Source: Loripinus fragilis (lineage: Eukaryota; Mollusca; Bivalvia; Lucinida; Lucinidae). Taken from it: a stretch of DNA of 64,000 bases. Position 1 is the stretch's first letter. Each line of letters opens with the position of its first letter. Positions 47,343 through 57,400 of the stretch are shown here, one piece after another. The translations under genes were made by a program, and so were the position numbers. The notes under the pieces are model-generated. The model made no database searches, was not told where the DNA came from, and saw nothing but the letters and a program-made list of their open reading frames with translations. Location: NCBI GenBank assembly GCA_964019695.1, contig OZ026517.1:53003672-53067671 (forward strand). The letters run 5' to 3'.

Positions 47343-47503
47343 CCTTTGGTGTTTATCCTCAGCACTTGTTTGTAGATGTACCCTGGTAATTTCAAGACTG
47401 TCTCTAAGACCAGCCTGCCTCATGTTGCCAGTAGACCCAGATTTCTTCAATATGCCCGAGTTACCCTTAGACTTGTTTGGTCGCTTCAGTATACCTTTAA
47501 CCT
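47343..47503 (-). CDS. CEP126: CEP126-like, exon 4 (two GILK motifs)
   Basis: This exon completes residue 716 and encodes 717-769. It contains VKGILKRP and NSGILKKSG (GILK at residues 719-722 and 732-735), then RQAGLRDSLEITR. As I remember the vertebrate protein, GILKK followed some 20 residues later by RDSIELT is a conserved segment of CEP126, so this exon supports the assignment independently. GILK fits the [GS]IL[KR] protein phosphatase 1 docking motif. The acceptor is GTTTTCTATAG and the donor GTAAGAG; the phases are 1 in and 0 out. Both flanking introns carry MITEs very close by (16 and 44 nt). Confidence 0.9.
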
Positions 47504-47519
47504 CTATAGAAAACAAAAA

Positions 47520-47713
47520 TACAGTAAGACCTGTCTTGAGCCGCCAATCAAAAAAGAAGACCAAATATTGGTGTCCAAGACTGATTATCCCTTAATGCAG
47601 GACAAAAGTATTGCAGAATGCTCTAAGAGAGCACTCTGCAATACTTTCGACCTGCACTAAGCTCTTTGTTTTTTCTTTTTTTGAGTGGCAGCTTAAGACA
47701 GGTTTTTACTGTA
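47520..47713. mobile_element. Family D MITE abutting exon 4
   Basis: TACAGTAAGACCTGTCTTGAG and CTTAAGACAGGTTTTTACTGTA ends with TA duplications. It begins only 16 bp upstream of the exon 4 acceptor. Confidence 0.92.
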
Positions 47714-47719
47714 CATTGC

Positions 47720-47885
47720 ATAGGGTTTAGATAAACAAAATTTTTGAGCATAAAATTGTAAATAATTTCTCAACCATAAGTTTTAACATCATTGAGCTGG
47801 TTCTTGTGAGTTACCACAACATATGTTTTGGTTGAGTAAAAAGGAATTAATTTTTCAGTAAGTGCTCTAAACAAAAGGCCCAAGT
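47720..47885. mobile_element. Family B MITE, internally deleted
   Basis: CTCAACCATAAGTTTTAAC and CACAACATATGTTTTGGTTGAG remain; most of the left hairpin arm is lost. Confidence 0.78.
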
Positions 47886-47990
47886 CATTGTCAAAATATT
47901 TATGGAATAAGAGTGGATTTAATACAGGGCTCAAGCTAGCCCTGAAATTTCAAATCAATTTTGCTATAAGATATGGAGAAATTTTGGTAT

Positions 47991-48184
47991 TGTTTGTTGT
48001 TTTATTTGATTTTTTATGTTGGAGTCAATAATTTTTCAGTTATGGAAGGACTGTTCTTCCTGGGTTGAACCAGTACTAAGCAAGGATTAATGTGTCTTGC
48101 TCAAGGACACAATGCAGTGACGCTGGTGAGGCTCGAACCCCCAACCCCTCGGTCTCGAATCAAGCAATCTACCACTGCGCTCCC
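47991..48184 (-). mobile_element. SINE-1
   Basis: Minus orientation with B box GGTTCGAGCCTC, core CTTGAGCAAGACACATT and an ATCAAATAAAACAACA tail; part of the A box region is deleted. Confidence 0.87.
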
Positions 48185-48189
48185 TATAT

Positions 48190-48796
48190 TCTCAAACTCA
48201 TAATACCTGTAAGAACTGTAGCCAGTCTTAAAATATGATAAGTAAAATAAACATGTTGGTATTAACCTCTAGCACATTTATTATATGGCCCTAAATTGAG
48301 CCTTTTACAGGTTGTTGCATTTGACGTTACGTTGCGTAAATGTGACGTTAAAATTACATTGACAACGGCTGCAACATGATAAGTTGCTAATGAGCATTTA
48401 AGAGGATTCTGAAGACATAAATGAGAGCAAAGTTGGTAAGCCAATTTGTTTGATATGCGTATCAGATAGGGATTTAGTTTCTTTAATATGTATTTCAATA
48501 TTTTAATAGTTGGCCATTTTAATATCGAAATTCTTATTTGTGGGCTAGCCATGGGATGCAGTCGCTTATATCTTGAGTACAAGATAGATCAATACACATT
48601 TGCCTGTGATTTGAATAGTGTGTGCATTGTCTATTTAACGTTTGATTGTTTATATGTGTTTGAAATGGAATTTATATTATTTAATTTTTATTGTTTCAGA
48701 GAATCGCTAATGAATCGCTAATAAATGGATTATACATGGAGTGCATATCTCTTATGCTTATATATAGGTTGATCCGAAATCCCCTACAATACCTAC
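48190..48796. other. Intron stretch without a gene
   Basis: No clear repeat or exon; AATCGCTAATGAATCGCTAAT at about 48702 is a tiny tandem duplication. Confidence 0.5.
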
Positions 48797-49874
48797 CTTT
48801 TGCCTCAGTCTCTTTATCATCACATAGTGTGCTGACAGAATCCGTGTCAGCTGTGTCTACAATATCATCCATCATCTGATCATTGGGAAGCATTGACAAC
48901 TGACCATCTACAAATCCAACAGTACCCTTCATAATATTCCCATTGGCTACGTGAGAATCAGGTGGCGGTGCAGCTGTCTCGGTTGCAATTGGTGTTTTAT
49001 TAGCATTATAACGTTCAGGTGGCGGCGCAGCTGTCTCGGTGGCAATTGGCGTTTTATTAGCATTATAACGTTCAGCGTAAGAATTCATATAGTAGCTCTG
49101 ATAACTGGGAATTTTAGGGGAACTAGAAACAGTTTTGCTTGAACTTGCTACTTTTGTTTCACTTACAGACTTTTCAACGTTTGTTTTAGCTGTACCGTTA
49201 ACAGCTGAAGTTTGATATTGCACGGTTTTCTCAGAAGTTTTAGATAACACAGTTTTGTTATTAGTGTTCAATGTACTAGAATTTTGTACTTGATCTAAAT
49301 TATTTGTAACAGTTTGTAGAAACGAGAGGTTTTTGTCCACACCAGTATTGGTCACCTGGGAACCATTCTGGGCACTGACCAGTGTTGTATTGGTTTCCTG
49401 TTTCAGACTTTTTGAATGCGTCATAATTGGCTGTGGTGGTAACGAGTCCACGAGTTCGTGATCAGTCACTTTAGCTAACACCGTTGTAGCAGTATTTATA
49501 GCAGCACTTTGATTGGCCACAGAAACGTCGTATGTAGTCACTGTTACATTTGTATGTGTACTTTTACCAGTATACGGGCTAGCATGGGTCACAAAATTCT
49601 GTGGTGTATTAGTCACTGATGGGGTTGACACAGGTGGATGTGGGGACGGAGTAGCCCAAGCTTTCATGTGAGCTTTCGGGCGAAGATTTTCTTTGTCTTG
49701 TACAGAAGCATTGTCTGTTTGTGTTTTTGATTGCTCTTTCATGTATTCCTGGTGTTTGTGTTGCTGTAACTGTAGCTGTTCTTGTTGCTGTCGTTGTCGT
49801 TCCAGTTGCTCCTGCTGCTGTCTCTGGAAATGTTGTTGTAACACAGCTTGCTGTTTTTGCTGCTGTTCAAGCAC
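48797..49874 (-). CDS. CEP126: CEP126-like, large exon 3 (poly-Q coiled coil, Ser/Thr-rich)
   Basis: This exon encodes residues 357-715 plus one base. It begins VLEQQQKQQAV and continues the coiled coil from the previous exon for about 50 residues, dominated by QQQEQL units. KENLRP at about 417 is a candidate KEN box. A long Ser/Thr/Asn-rich, probably disordered region follows, then two tandem copies of a 19-residue unit containing ERYNANKTPIATE, then an acidic end (DDIVDTADTDSVSTLCDD). The acceptor is ACTTCAAG, which is weak and has a MITE just upstream. The donor is GTAGGTATT. The stretch MEITCSG... before VLEQ is transposon sequence read in frame and is not part of the protein. Confidence 0.94.
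48961..49074 (-). repeat. Coding tandem duplication, 2 x 57 bp
   Basis: Two adjacent 57-bp units (48961-49017 and 49018-49074) each encode the same 19 residues, including ERYNANK and APPP. I see three nucleotide differences between the units, all at third codon positions and all synonymous. This supports real coding use of the exon after a fairly recent duplication. Confidence 0.93.
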
Positions 49875-49901
49875 CTTGAAGTATAAAGGATACAAGAAAT
49901 A

Positions 49902-50140
49902 TGAGCCGCTGCATGTGATTTCCAAAAATGTGGCATTTTGACAAAAGTAGACTCAAACGAGCCTGTGCAGCCCCCTTTTAAGCTAAGAAACTCCAAAGAA
50001 TGTTCGGTCAGTAGCTTAATATTCATAGAATATTCAAGTGGCTAGCAAAGGCTCTGATCAGACTGCGCGTATGTGCAGGCTGGTCTGAGCCTTTGCTGGT
50101 CCCACATACCACATTGTTGGAAATACCATGTCACGGCTCA
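49902..50140. mobile_element. Family A MITE next to exon 3 acceptor
   Basis: TGAGCCGCTGCATGTGATTTCC and CCATGTCACGGCTCA ends with TA on both sides. It starts 27 bp upstream of the exon 3 acceptor. Confidence 0.93.
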
Positions 50141-50217
50141 TATTTAAAAATTAACTCTTTGCCTACTAGTGTCGTCCGCTGACAACCTTTGCAAACAGTT
50201 TTGACCCAGATCAGGCT

Positions 50218-50330
50218 ACTGTTCAAGTACATGTACCTATAAGTACAAAGGATACAAGAAAAAATTAAATATTAACTTGCCTACTAGTGTCGTCTGCTGA
50301 CAACCCTCGCAAACAGTTTGGACCCAGATC
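50218..50330. repeat. Duplicate of exon 3 boundary plus flanking repeat
   Basis: CTGTTCAAG...AAGGATACAAGAAA repeats 49863-49899, the start of exon 3 and its 3' splice site. The next TTGCCTACTAGTGTCGTC...CCCAGATCAGGC repeats 50158-50215. A roughly 110-bp tandem duplication was thus later split by the family A insertion. Confidence 0.82.
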
Positions 50331-51024
50331 AGGCCCGACGAAATGTTGACATGGTTTGGTTTGACACTCTGATGGTATTCCTAAAAGAATTTTTCTAAAA
50401 AAGTTGATTTTGAAAAAAATCAGCAGACGACAAAAGTTAAATTCTAACAGAAGACATTATCCTGCTAATATTTTTATGTCCTGAAAAGGTCTGCATAATA
50501 CGTTTATTACTGTGTAGAAAGACCCTGGTTTGCTGCATGTTTTCAAATGCACTCAAGACTTTTTTTACAATGGAAGCCAACAGTATGAGCCCTGATCATA
50601 TGTACAGTCAAACCTCGATTATTCCAAGTGCAAGGGACCTCAGGATTCCTTTCGAATAATCGATAGTTCCAATGATCGAAAACGGGAGTTTTCGGATATT
50701 TTCGGAAAAGCTCGGATACTTTCAGTTTTGCCAGAGTTTGCAACTTCAACTCGTGTTTTCCGTAAAGTAATCAGAGTATCTGTCAAAACATTAAGGAAAA
50801 TGGGCTCCTTTGGGTTGTGGCCTCATCGTCTCTTATGCTTTGCAGGTCTAAGAACGCAGAAAAGAAAATCAGATCTTAATTGCAATCCCCTATATACATG
50901 TAACAACATCGATAACAATAATGAAAATAAAGGTTAAATGTAAATTGACGAACCATATTTACTGACGAAATATTGTCTCCTTTTTATCGCCCTAATGTCA
51001 TGAGGTCTCCATCCAAGCTAACAC

Positions 51025-51115
51025 AAAACGTCGGGCCATCACCAGCCCACCAGCAATAGGCCATTAAGGTGGCATATCGCTGGCAGGCCGTTGGTGGCCC
51101 GACGTTGTGAGCTTT
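51025..51115. repeat. Hairpin with CGTCGGGCCA ends
   Basis: AACGTCGGGCCATCACCAGCC and GGCCGTTGGTGGCCCGACGTT pair. A related hairpin is at 57315-57395. Confidence 0.85.
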
Positions 51116-51129
51116 TCGGGCTGGTAACT

Positions 51130-51310
51130 TTCTTCAGCAAAAAACATACGATTTGGGTGGTTAAAAGAACCGTCTCGATCAGAGGGTCCTTTTCAGCATC
51201 CAAACCTAGGTTTTGGTTGTTTTCCCTCAATCGTAAAATTGTGTTTTAGGCATTCAAAAGAAGTGTTTCGATGAGACAGTTCTTTTGACCACCCAAAACA
51301 CATGTCCGTG
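51130..51310. repeat. Family B-like double hairpin
   Basis: Two adjacent copies of a GGTTAAAAGAACCGTCTCGAT- or CATTCAAAAGAAGTGTTTCGATG-type arm pair, both diverged. Confidence 0.72.
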
Positions 51311-52329
51311 AAATTCGTCTATTATCGAAATTGTTATTTTTGTTGTAACCTGTCGGCGCGCTTGGTGTGTTCGTTTAATGTAAACAGTGGTCAAGAATAA
51401 ATCAAAGGATGAGACGATCAACTTTAAATCAAGTTTAGCTCATTTATGCCCCATAATTAGACATTTAAAAAACATCAAACAAAACCATCATTGCAGACGA
51501 CCTTAATAAAAGACACCATTTACTCACTTAACGGTTCATCGAGTAATGTAGCGTGAACGTTAATCCGGTGTCAATTACCTGTTGCAACTTTGTTTGCTAA
51601 ATCACTCAGGTGTGTAAATCTAACTAGACTAAACAAAGAAATCATGGTCACCATGCGTGACATTTGGACTTCGAATTTTGAAGGGTAATTTAATAGCAAT
51701 TTCTTTAATCGAGACCGACGAATCACTTCGAAAAATTGAATTTTTCGGATAATCGAAATTCAAATAATAGGTAGTTTTATTGCAATAGATAATAGTGAAA
51801 AAAGTCGGGACTGTCCGTAGTCTTCGAATAATCCAGTAGTTTCGGATAATCGACGTTCGGATAACCGAGATTTTACTGTATTTGAGCCTTGAAGCGAGAA
51901 AACCTGCTTTGGGGTTTGCAACAACAAATGCACAGATCAGCCTGTGCAGATGCACAGTCTGATCAGCGCCTTTGAACGTATCATATCAAAACTTGTTACA
52001 AGCAAAATTTCAATTTTCTACCTAGTCTCTGTAGCTGAGCAGACTGGTTTGGATATGACCCGTTCAGAATCCCCCGATGACAGGTTGTCTTGTGATGAGG
52101 CCCATTTTTCATTAATACGGTATCTGAATTTATAAGTTGCCTCTCATATAAACTGCATTGTAGCACCTTGACCTGATAAACGGTGTCTACCTCACTGCTT
52201 TATCAGGTCAACGTGACATTACACTTTTTTTAAATGACTTATGGTGTTGAATCAATGCAAAAATGGATAATTAGGTCATAATCACCAGTTTGAAGAGTAA
52301 ACAGATGGGTAAACTGAAACCAGGTTTGT

Positions 52330-52455
52330 GTCTTTTGATATAAAGTTTACCAGGCTTGGCTTCAAAAAGCATGTTGAATCGTTTGGCAGAGCCTCGCGAT
52401 TCAACAAGCGTTCTTGAAGCCTTGCCTGGTAAACTTGATATCAAAAGACACTCAC
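52330..52455. repeat. Palindromic element, copy 1
   Basis: GTTTACCAGGCTTGGCTTCAA and TTGAAGCCTTGCCTGGTAAAC are near the ends; GAATCGTTTGGCAGAGCC at the tip. It recurs at 52925-53045. Confidence 0.88.
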
Positions 52456-52470
52456 CTAGTATTCTCGATA

Positions 52471-52712
52471 TGAGCCGCGACATGAGATTTCCAACAATGT
52501 GGTATGTACGACCAGCAAAACCTCAGGTCAACCTGCGCATACGCGCAGTCTGATCAGAGCATTTGCTAGTCGCTTGAATATTCCATAATGAGTGTTAAGC
52601 TACTAACCAAACAATATTTGGTGTTTCTAAGCTTAAAAGGAGGCTGCACAGGCTCCTCTGAGTCTACACTTGTCAAAATGCCACATTGTTGGAAATCACA
52701 TGTCACGGCTCA
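52471..52712. mobile_element. Family A MITE
   Basis: TGAGCCGCGACATGAGATTTCC and GGAAATCACATGTCACGGCTCA ends; it has the best-preserved TIRs in the window. Confidence 0.93.
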
Positions 52713-52923
52713 ATGTACCTGTGCAACCATCAAAGCCTCAGATCAGCCTGAGCATATGTGCAGTATTATCACAGCCTTTGCTTGTCGTTAAATATTCTAG
52801 GAGTGTTAAGCTACTGACTGAACACCATTTGGAGTTTCTAAGCTTAAAAGGAGGCCGCACAGGCTCATCTGAGTCTACACTTGTAAAAACGGCACATTGT
52901 TGGAAATCACATGTCAAGGCTCA
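52713..52923. mobile_element. Family A MITE, tandem partial
   Basis: It lacks the left end but has CATCAAAGCCTCAGATCAGCC, the interior and CACATGTCAAGGCTCA. It follows the previous copy head to tail. Confidence 0.88.
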
Positions 52924-52924
52924 T

Positions 52925-53045
52925 ATAAAGCTTACCAGGCTCAACTTCGAAAAGGATGTTGAATCGTTTGGCAGAGCCTCGCGATTAAAACAAGCGTTCT
53001 CGAAGCCTTGCCTGGTAAACTTAATATCAAAAGACACTCACCTAG
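52925..53045. repeat. Palindromic element, copy 2
   Basis: CTTACCAGGCTCAACTTCGAA ... TCGAAGCCTTGCCTGGTAAAC; also shares ATCAAAAGACACTCACCTAG with copy 1. Confidence 0.88.
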
Positions 53046-53052
53046 GGTTCTC

Positions 53053-53271
53053 TACTGTAAATTTGGAAATTTTCGGGAGGGTTTAATTTTCACGAAACTT
53101 CGCACATGCGATGTTTCATGAAAATAAAATCCTCGCGAAATGGCGAAATTACTCTGTCATTTACTGATATAGTTGAACCATGTCCTAGTCATGAATGTTG
53201 ACGTCGCAAATATGTCTTTTGACGCTATTAGCAAAAATAAAATTCTCGCGAAATTTTCCCAATTTACAGTA
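53053..53271. mobile_element. TIR MITE at exon 2 donor
   Basis: TACTGTAAATTTGGAAATTTTC and GAAATTTTCCCAATTTACAGTA ends, with CTCGCGAAAT repeats; TA duplication. It ends 10 nt inside the intron after exon 2. Confidence 0.9.
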
Positions 53272-53281
53272 TATTTGTTAC

Positions 53282-54198
53282 CTTCTGTTGCATTTCTTGG
53301 TGTTGTTGTATCAAGAGTTTCTGTTGTTGCTGTTGCTCGAGCTGTTTCTGTATCTCCACCTGCCGCTGTTGGTAATATTTCTGTTTCTCCTCCTCTATTC
53401 TCTGAGCCGTCAACTCTGCCTTATGTTGGGCATTGTACGCATCATTCACTACTGTACGATGACGATTTTCACTTCCGTTGTAAACCATCCTTGACCCTGA
53501 ACTACTTGTAACTGACCTTGACCCTGAGTCATACTGTCCTTGACCTGAACTAATATTTGTGTGTGCATTATCTGCTTGAACAGCTTCAACAAGATTCAGA
53601 GTTTTATTAATACTATTATTTTTGATGGTATTGTTAGAAGCACCATTAGTTTCCAAGGTCGTGTCACTTGTTCCACATTTTAATGCAATAAATGAATCCA
53701 AGTCTACACTCTCTCTTAGCGTATCATTGGACGTTGTCTCGTCTAGACTGTCAACGCTTGAAAGACTGCTTGTATCTGACCTTTCTAAATTCAAATGTTT
53801 ATTGTTATCTGCCGCTCCGTTGAGAGTCTCATCTCCAAGCTCACTAAGAAGTTGTTGATTAAAGTCTCTCAGAGCCTTCTGTTGCTGATCTACTAACTGC
53901 TGTTGGTGGGATTCTAACTGCTGTTCAAACAAGCTCCGGCTGTTGGTCAGGTTACGAAGTGACTTGTTATGAAGTTCAGCCTGTCTGTCACGCAGCGAGC
54001 CATTAGTGGCAGTTGTGTTAGGGTGGGCATATTTGTTAAAATAAGGCTTGTTTACGGGGTCAGAGTTCTGTCTGTAGTAGGTATGAGTGGGGCTAGTTTG
54101 TCCAGGTGCCCGTGCTGAGCTTGTTCTCGGACTACCTCTGACAATACGTAGAGCATCTTCAAGGCGGGTCGTATTCAAATATCTTGGTGACCATTTTC
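53282..54198 (-). CDS. CEP126: CEP126-like, large exon 2 (Ser/Asn-rich and coiled coil)
   Basis: This exon encodes residues 51-356. A short LEDALRIV helix comes first (compare EEALKQI in the vertebrate protein). A glutamine-rich helix follows at about residues 141-171, then the motif TSSLSSVDSLDE at 193-204. The vertebrate protein has a comparable SSIDSLE motif after a similar helix. The middle is low-complexity Ser/Thr/Asn. The last 50 residues form the first half of a Gln/Glu-rich coiled coil that continues into the next exon. The acceptor is TTGGTTTCAG and the donor GTAACA. The upstream open frame (MFLLVS...) is intron and not a real start. A MITE ends only 10 nt into the downstream intron. 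Confidence 0.92.
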
Positions 54199-54928
54199 CT
54201 GAAACCAATAAAAACAAATAATTAGCTCACCATATATGCAAACAGTGTAATATTGATAGGTTTGTATCTTTTGAAGGTCGCTTCGTTATACATGTTTATG
54301 TATAACTACCAAGCGTAACATGTATTTGAGCGCGGATCTGACAAAAGGGTCCTACAGGCATTTTAGCAGTTTTGTGTACGGTAAATGTTCTAAAATTTCG
54401 AACACTCTAAAATTACGAACACCTAATATTATCGCCGAAAATAATTTTAAAAACATCCTAAAAAATCGAACACTGCCCTTTTTCGGAAAAATGAATTTCT
54501 AAAATTACGAACACACGTTATCTTCGGCGGAAAACCGATGTCCGTTTATCTGTTTGTGTCCCATCTGTGGTCGGTTTACTTCTTCCGTACAGCGCGAGAG
54601 CGGTAGCGACATTTGGAAGGTTCCATTCTACTTAGATGGGTAATCTGGCACGTGCCGTTCTATTTCGCATGCCAGCGCGCGACGTTATACATTATTCAAG
54701 GTCACCAGCAATGACGAACTTGATGCACGGACAAGTTCCTGCAACGATTCCGAAACTGCTTTGACTAACCCTATTGAGTATATGTATCCACCCAAATGAC
54801 AAGGCCGCGATTCGGCTAATTGTACGTGAATTCTGCACGTTGACACACGCAGAGCAATTCTCAATAGTGTGCTGTACATGTACATGTGACACGTGCTCGG
54901 TTTTTTTTCTAACTTGAATACTAGCCCC

Positions 54929-54929
54929 G

Positions 54930-54965
<36 letters not shown>
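54929..54965 (+). repeat. (GA)n microsatellite
   Basis: About 18 GA dinucleotides with one AAG interruption. Confidence 0.95.
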
Positions 54966-55296
54966 TTGCGGAAAATGAGACGATCACTTAGGCGAGAGAG
55001 AATAAAATAAGTTGATGTATAGTGACTGCCGTGGACGTTTGCAACACAAGGGGTCATTCGGTTTCGTGCAAAATGCAGAGAAAATCGTGCAAGTCGCACC
55101 TTTGTTTTTTTTTTCTCACCGAGACATCCAATGCGGAAAATAAAGCCACCGTATATTTAATATTTTTACCGACATGCCTGCAAGAACTCACACGTGGTCA
55201 TCATCTCATTTTTATTCACGGTACTTTACCGTAAACTTAAGGATTAAATATGTATGAGACTGACACCCCTACCCCCTCCCCCCCCCCCTTTTAAAG

Positions 55297-55431
55297 GATT
55301 TCCAAGTTCGGCAATATGTCCAAGCCGTGTGCGACACGGAGGGCAAATCCATCAGCCTATGCGTGTGCTCTTTTCTTGAACAACTCGGACCCGAGCATGA
55401 AATCAACTTGCGTGGAGCCCTATATGACCTG
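55297..55431 (+). other. Unidentified exon-like segment, 45 codons
   Basis: A strong acceptor (CCCCCCCCCTTTTAAAG) precedes 55297 and CTG|GTAAAG follows 55431. The 135 bp are open in phase 0/0 and read DFQVRQYVQAVCDTEGKS...GPEHEINLRGALYDL. Codons are richer in G+C at third positions than the CEP126-like exons. I do not recognise the protein. It could be a captured host exon in the transposon, part of an unseen plus-strand gene, or chance. The open frame after 55431 runs into MITE-like sequence. Confidence 0.4.
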
Positions 55432-56620
55432 GTAAAGACCCTGCTGGAACTTATGACAGATGTGATCAGCGAAGGCTCAGGAGAGCATGTGTGTTTGCAC
55501 AATCTCGTCAGGGTCTCGCTCACTAACAAAGTTTAAACAGGACGAAGACTCGAGCCAAATAAAAATTCTAGACATCTACGTTGTCTTTAAAATACTTGTC
55601 GGCGGTTTTCTAGGTACATGTAATAATGGCTATTCCTATCAATCAAATCAATCAAATTCCTCAAAATGGAACATTTTAACAAACTGTTGAGCCGATCGCT
55701 GCGTGTCTGTTTGTACTCATGAAACTGCACATGGAAGGTCCTACAAGTGCATTACCGGTATAATGTACGCACAGACGCACATACATGTACCAAGAAATAA
55801 ATTGATTGTAGCACGATTCTGCATCTTGATGAATTTAATATTTACATATTTAATTTCATGAAATAAGCCAGTTCATAAAATTATGGTACCTATCGCGTAT
55901 GCGAGCAGCGAAGGCTCAGACGAGCCTGCGCATCCGCGGAAAATCGCCAGCGCCTTAACTGCCCACATACACAATAAATGTGAATTTAAAATCAGTAAAG
56001 CCCTTGAGATGATCGGGACATCTCGGAATTCGCTTTATTTACCACACGTCTGTAGAAGTATGTACCCCGACTTTGTTACATGCGAAGATCAGCCTGCGCA
56101 CCGCACAGTCTTATCAGCACCTTTGTTTCTAGAACAAAACATGAAACATTTTGTCGGGCAAGTTCTGAGCCCAAACTGTCTGCTAAATTAGTTTGTCACA
56201 GCCTCTTTGGGGAGGGGGGTGGCTCCTAGGTCCCACCCTGGGTCCGGCACTGCTAATTGTATCAGCAGCAGACAAAGGGACGGGGTAATGGCTCACGGAC
56301 ATGTTTGAGATCAAAGAAGCCGACTATCAGACCACGTGTTGTTGTTGTTTTAAGACTCGGGTAGCACGCAGTGGCCCTGGCGCCGCACAAAAGCGGACTT
56401 AGCACACAAAACATAATTGCCTAGCTGTGTCTCCTTTTCATGGGTTTGCATGAAATAAAAAAAAAAAACAATTTCAATGAACTCGAGCATGAAACGGCGC
56501 ACTGCATGCATGAAAAACCAGATTTGTGGTACTTGTCTGAATTTTTCCTTTTCTTTGAGATATGAATGTACCCAGCGTATCGTACGCATCGGCTCGAAGC
56601 CAATTTAATGTATCATAAAT
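55432..56620. other. Element interior without a gene
   Basis: Remnants of repeats with GAAGGCTCAGACGAGCCTGCG (55905) and CATGCGAAGATCAGCCTGCG (about 56078). GGAGGGGGGTGGCTCC...GGGTCCGGCACTG (56205) may be a family G end. Confidence 0.55.
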
Positions 56621-56844
56621 TGAGCCGCGACACATTGCATTTTGACGAGTGTAGACTCAGACGAGCCTGTGTAGCCTCCTTTTAAGCTTACAAACTCCAA
56701 ACGATGTTCAGTCAGTAGCTTAACATTCATAGAATATTCAAGCGACTAGCAAAGGCTCTGAGCAGACTGTGCATATGCGCAGGCTGATCTGAGGCTTTGC
56801 TGGTCTCACATACCACATTGTTGGAAATCTTATGTCATGGCTCA
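56621..56844. mobile_element. Family A MITE
   Basis: TGAGCCGCGACACATTGC start with a short deletion after the TIR, and GGAAATCTTATGTCATGGCTCA end. It is nested in the 3.8 kb element. Confidence 0.9.
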
Positions 56845-56990
56845 ATTATATTCTTTCGAGGCATCGGACGCAAAGTCGGACGTTCGCTTTCATTATTAAT
56901 TCTTGGTATGCCTGTTTGCCCCTGGTTTGGTTTGGCAAGACGTCGGAGATCTTCTGCATCCAAACTATCTGCAAACTTTGAAAGCAGATG

Positions 56991-56991
<1 letters not shown>

Positions 56992-57037
<46 letters not shown>
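56992..57037 (+). repeat. (GA)n microsatellite
   Basis: About 20 AG units with one GGG interruption. Confidence 0.95.
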
Positions 57038-57314
57038 CCAGCGCTTGCATACGAATCTCTTTTAATCTCGAAAAATATCATGTATCAGTAGGGTGCTGAA
57101 AATGATACTTGGAGATACTTCTCGTGCGCATCGGCTTTTGCACTACAAAGTCGGATATTCTACAGTATTGACGCTTTGCATGCTTTCTATCGCATGCCCA
57201 AATGTTTAAATTGACGAAACATTCTTTCCTGAATTCCATTCGGATCTGATCTGGATCCGAACTCTGACAACGTTTTTTCTTCTTTTTTAAGGGAGAGAAG
57301 ATCCAAATATAACA

Positions 57315-57400
57315 AAAAGCGGGCCATCATCGGCCCGCCAGCGAAACGCCTTTAAATGGCGTTTCGCTGGCGTGCTGATGATGACCCAACGTTGAATGCT
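57315..57400. repeat. GGGCCATCATCGGCC hairpin
   Basis: GCCAGCGAAACGCCTTTAAA and TTTAAATGGCGTTTCGCTGGC pair; related to 51025. Confidence 0.88.

Larger units (their letters stand above)
50605..51878. mobile_element. Pogo/Tigger-like non-autonomous element
   Basis: CAGTCAAACCTCGATTATTCC left and GGATAACCGAGATTTTACTG right, TA on both sides. Subterminal ATAATCGA/TCGGATAATCG repeats recur at both ends. Inside are a GTCGGGCCA hairpin (51025-51115) and family B pieces; there is no transposase. Confidence 0.88.

Noticed and set aside
795..48184. tRNA genes at SINE heads
   Set aside because: A and B boxes are present, but the heads do not fold to a full cloverleaf with anticodon arm by eye and they continue into SINE bodies.
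48696..49925. 409-residue ORF taken as a single-exon gene
   Set aside because: Its first 17 and last 33 or so codons are intron and MITE sequence; good splice sites define the real exon as 48797-49874.
53173..53511. Plus-strand ORFs of 112 and 99 codons
   Set aside because: They are antisense shadows of CEP126-like exon 2 and its MITE; Val/Leu richness is the complement of the poly-Q coding strand.
54685..55099. Overlapping minus-strand ORFs of 100 and 135 codons
   Set aside because: The GA microsatellite produces Ser/Leu-rich frames (LSLSLFSLSLS); both are open because the repeat lacks stop codons.
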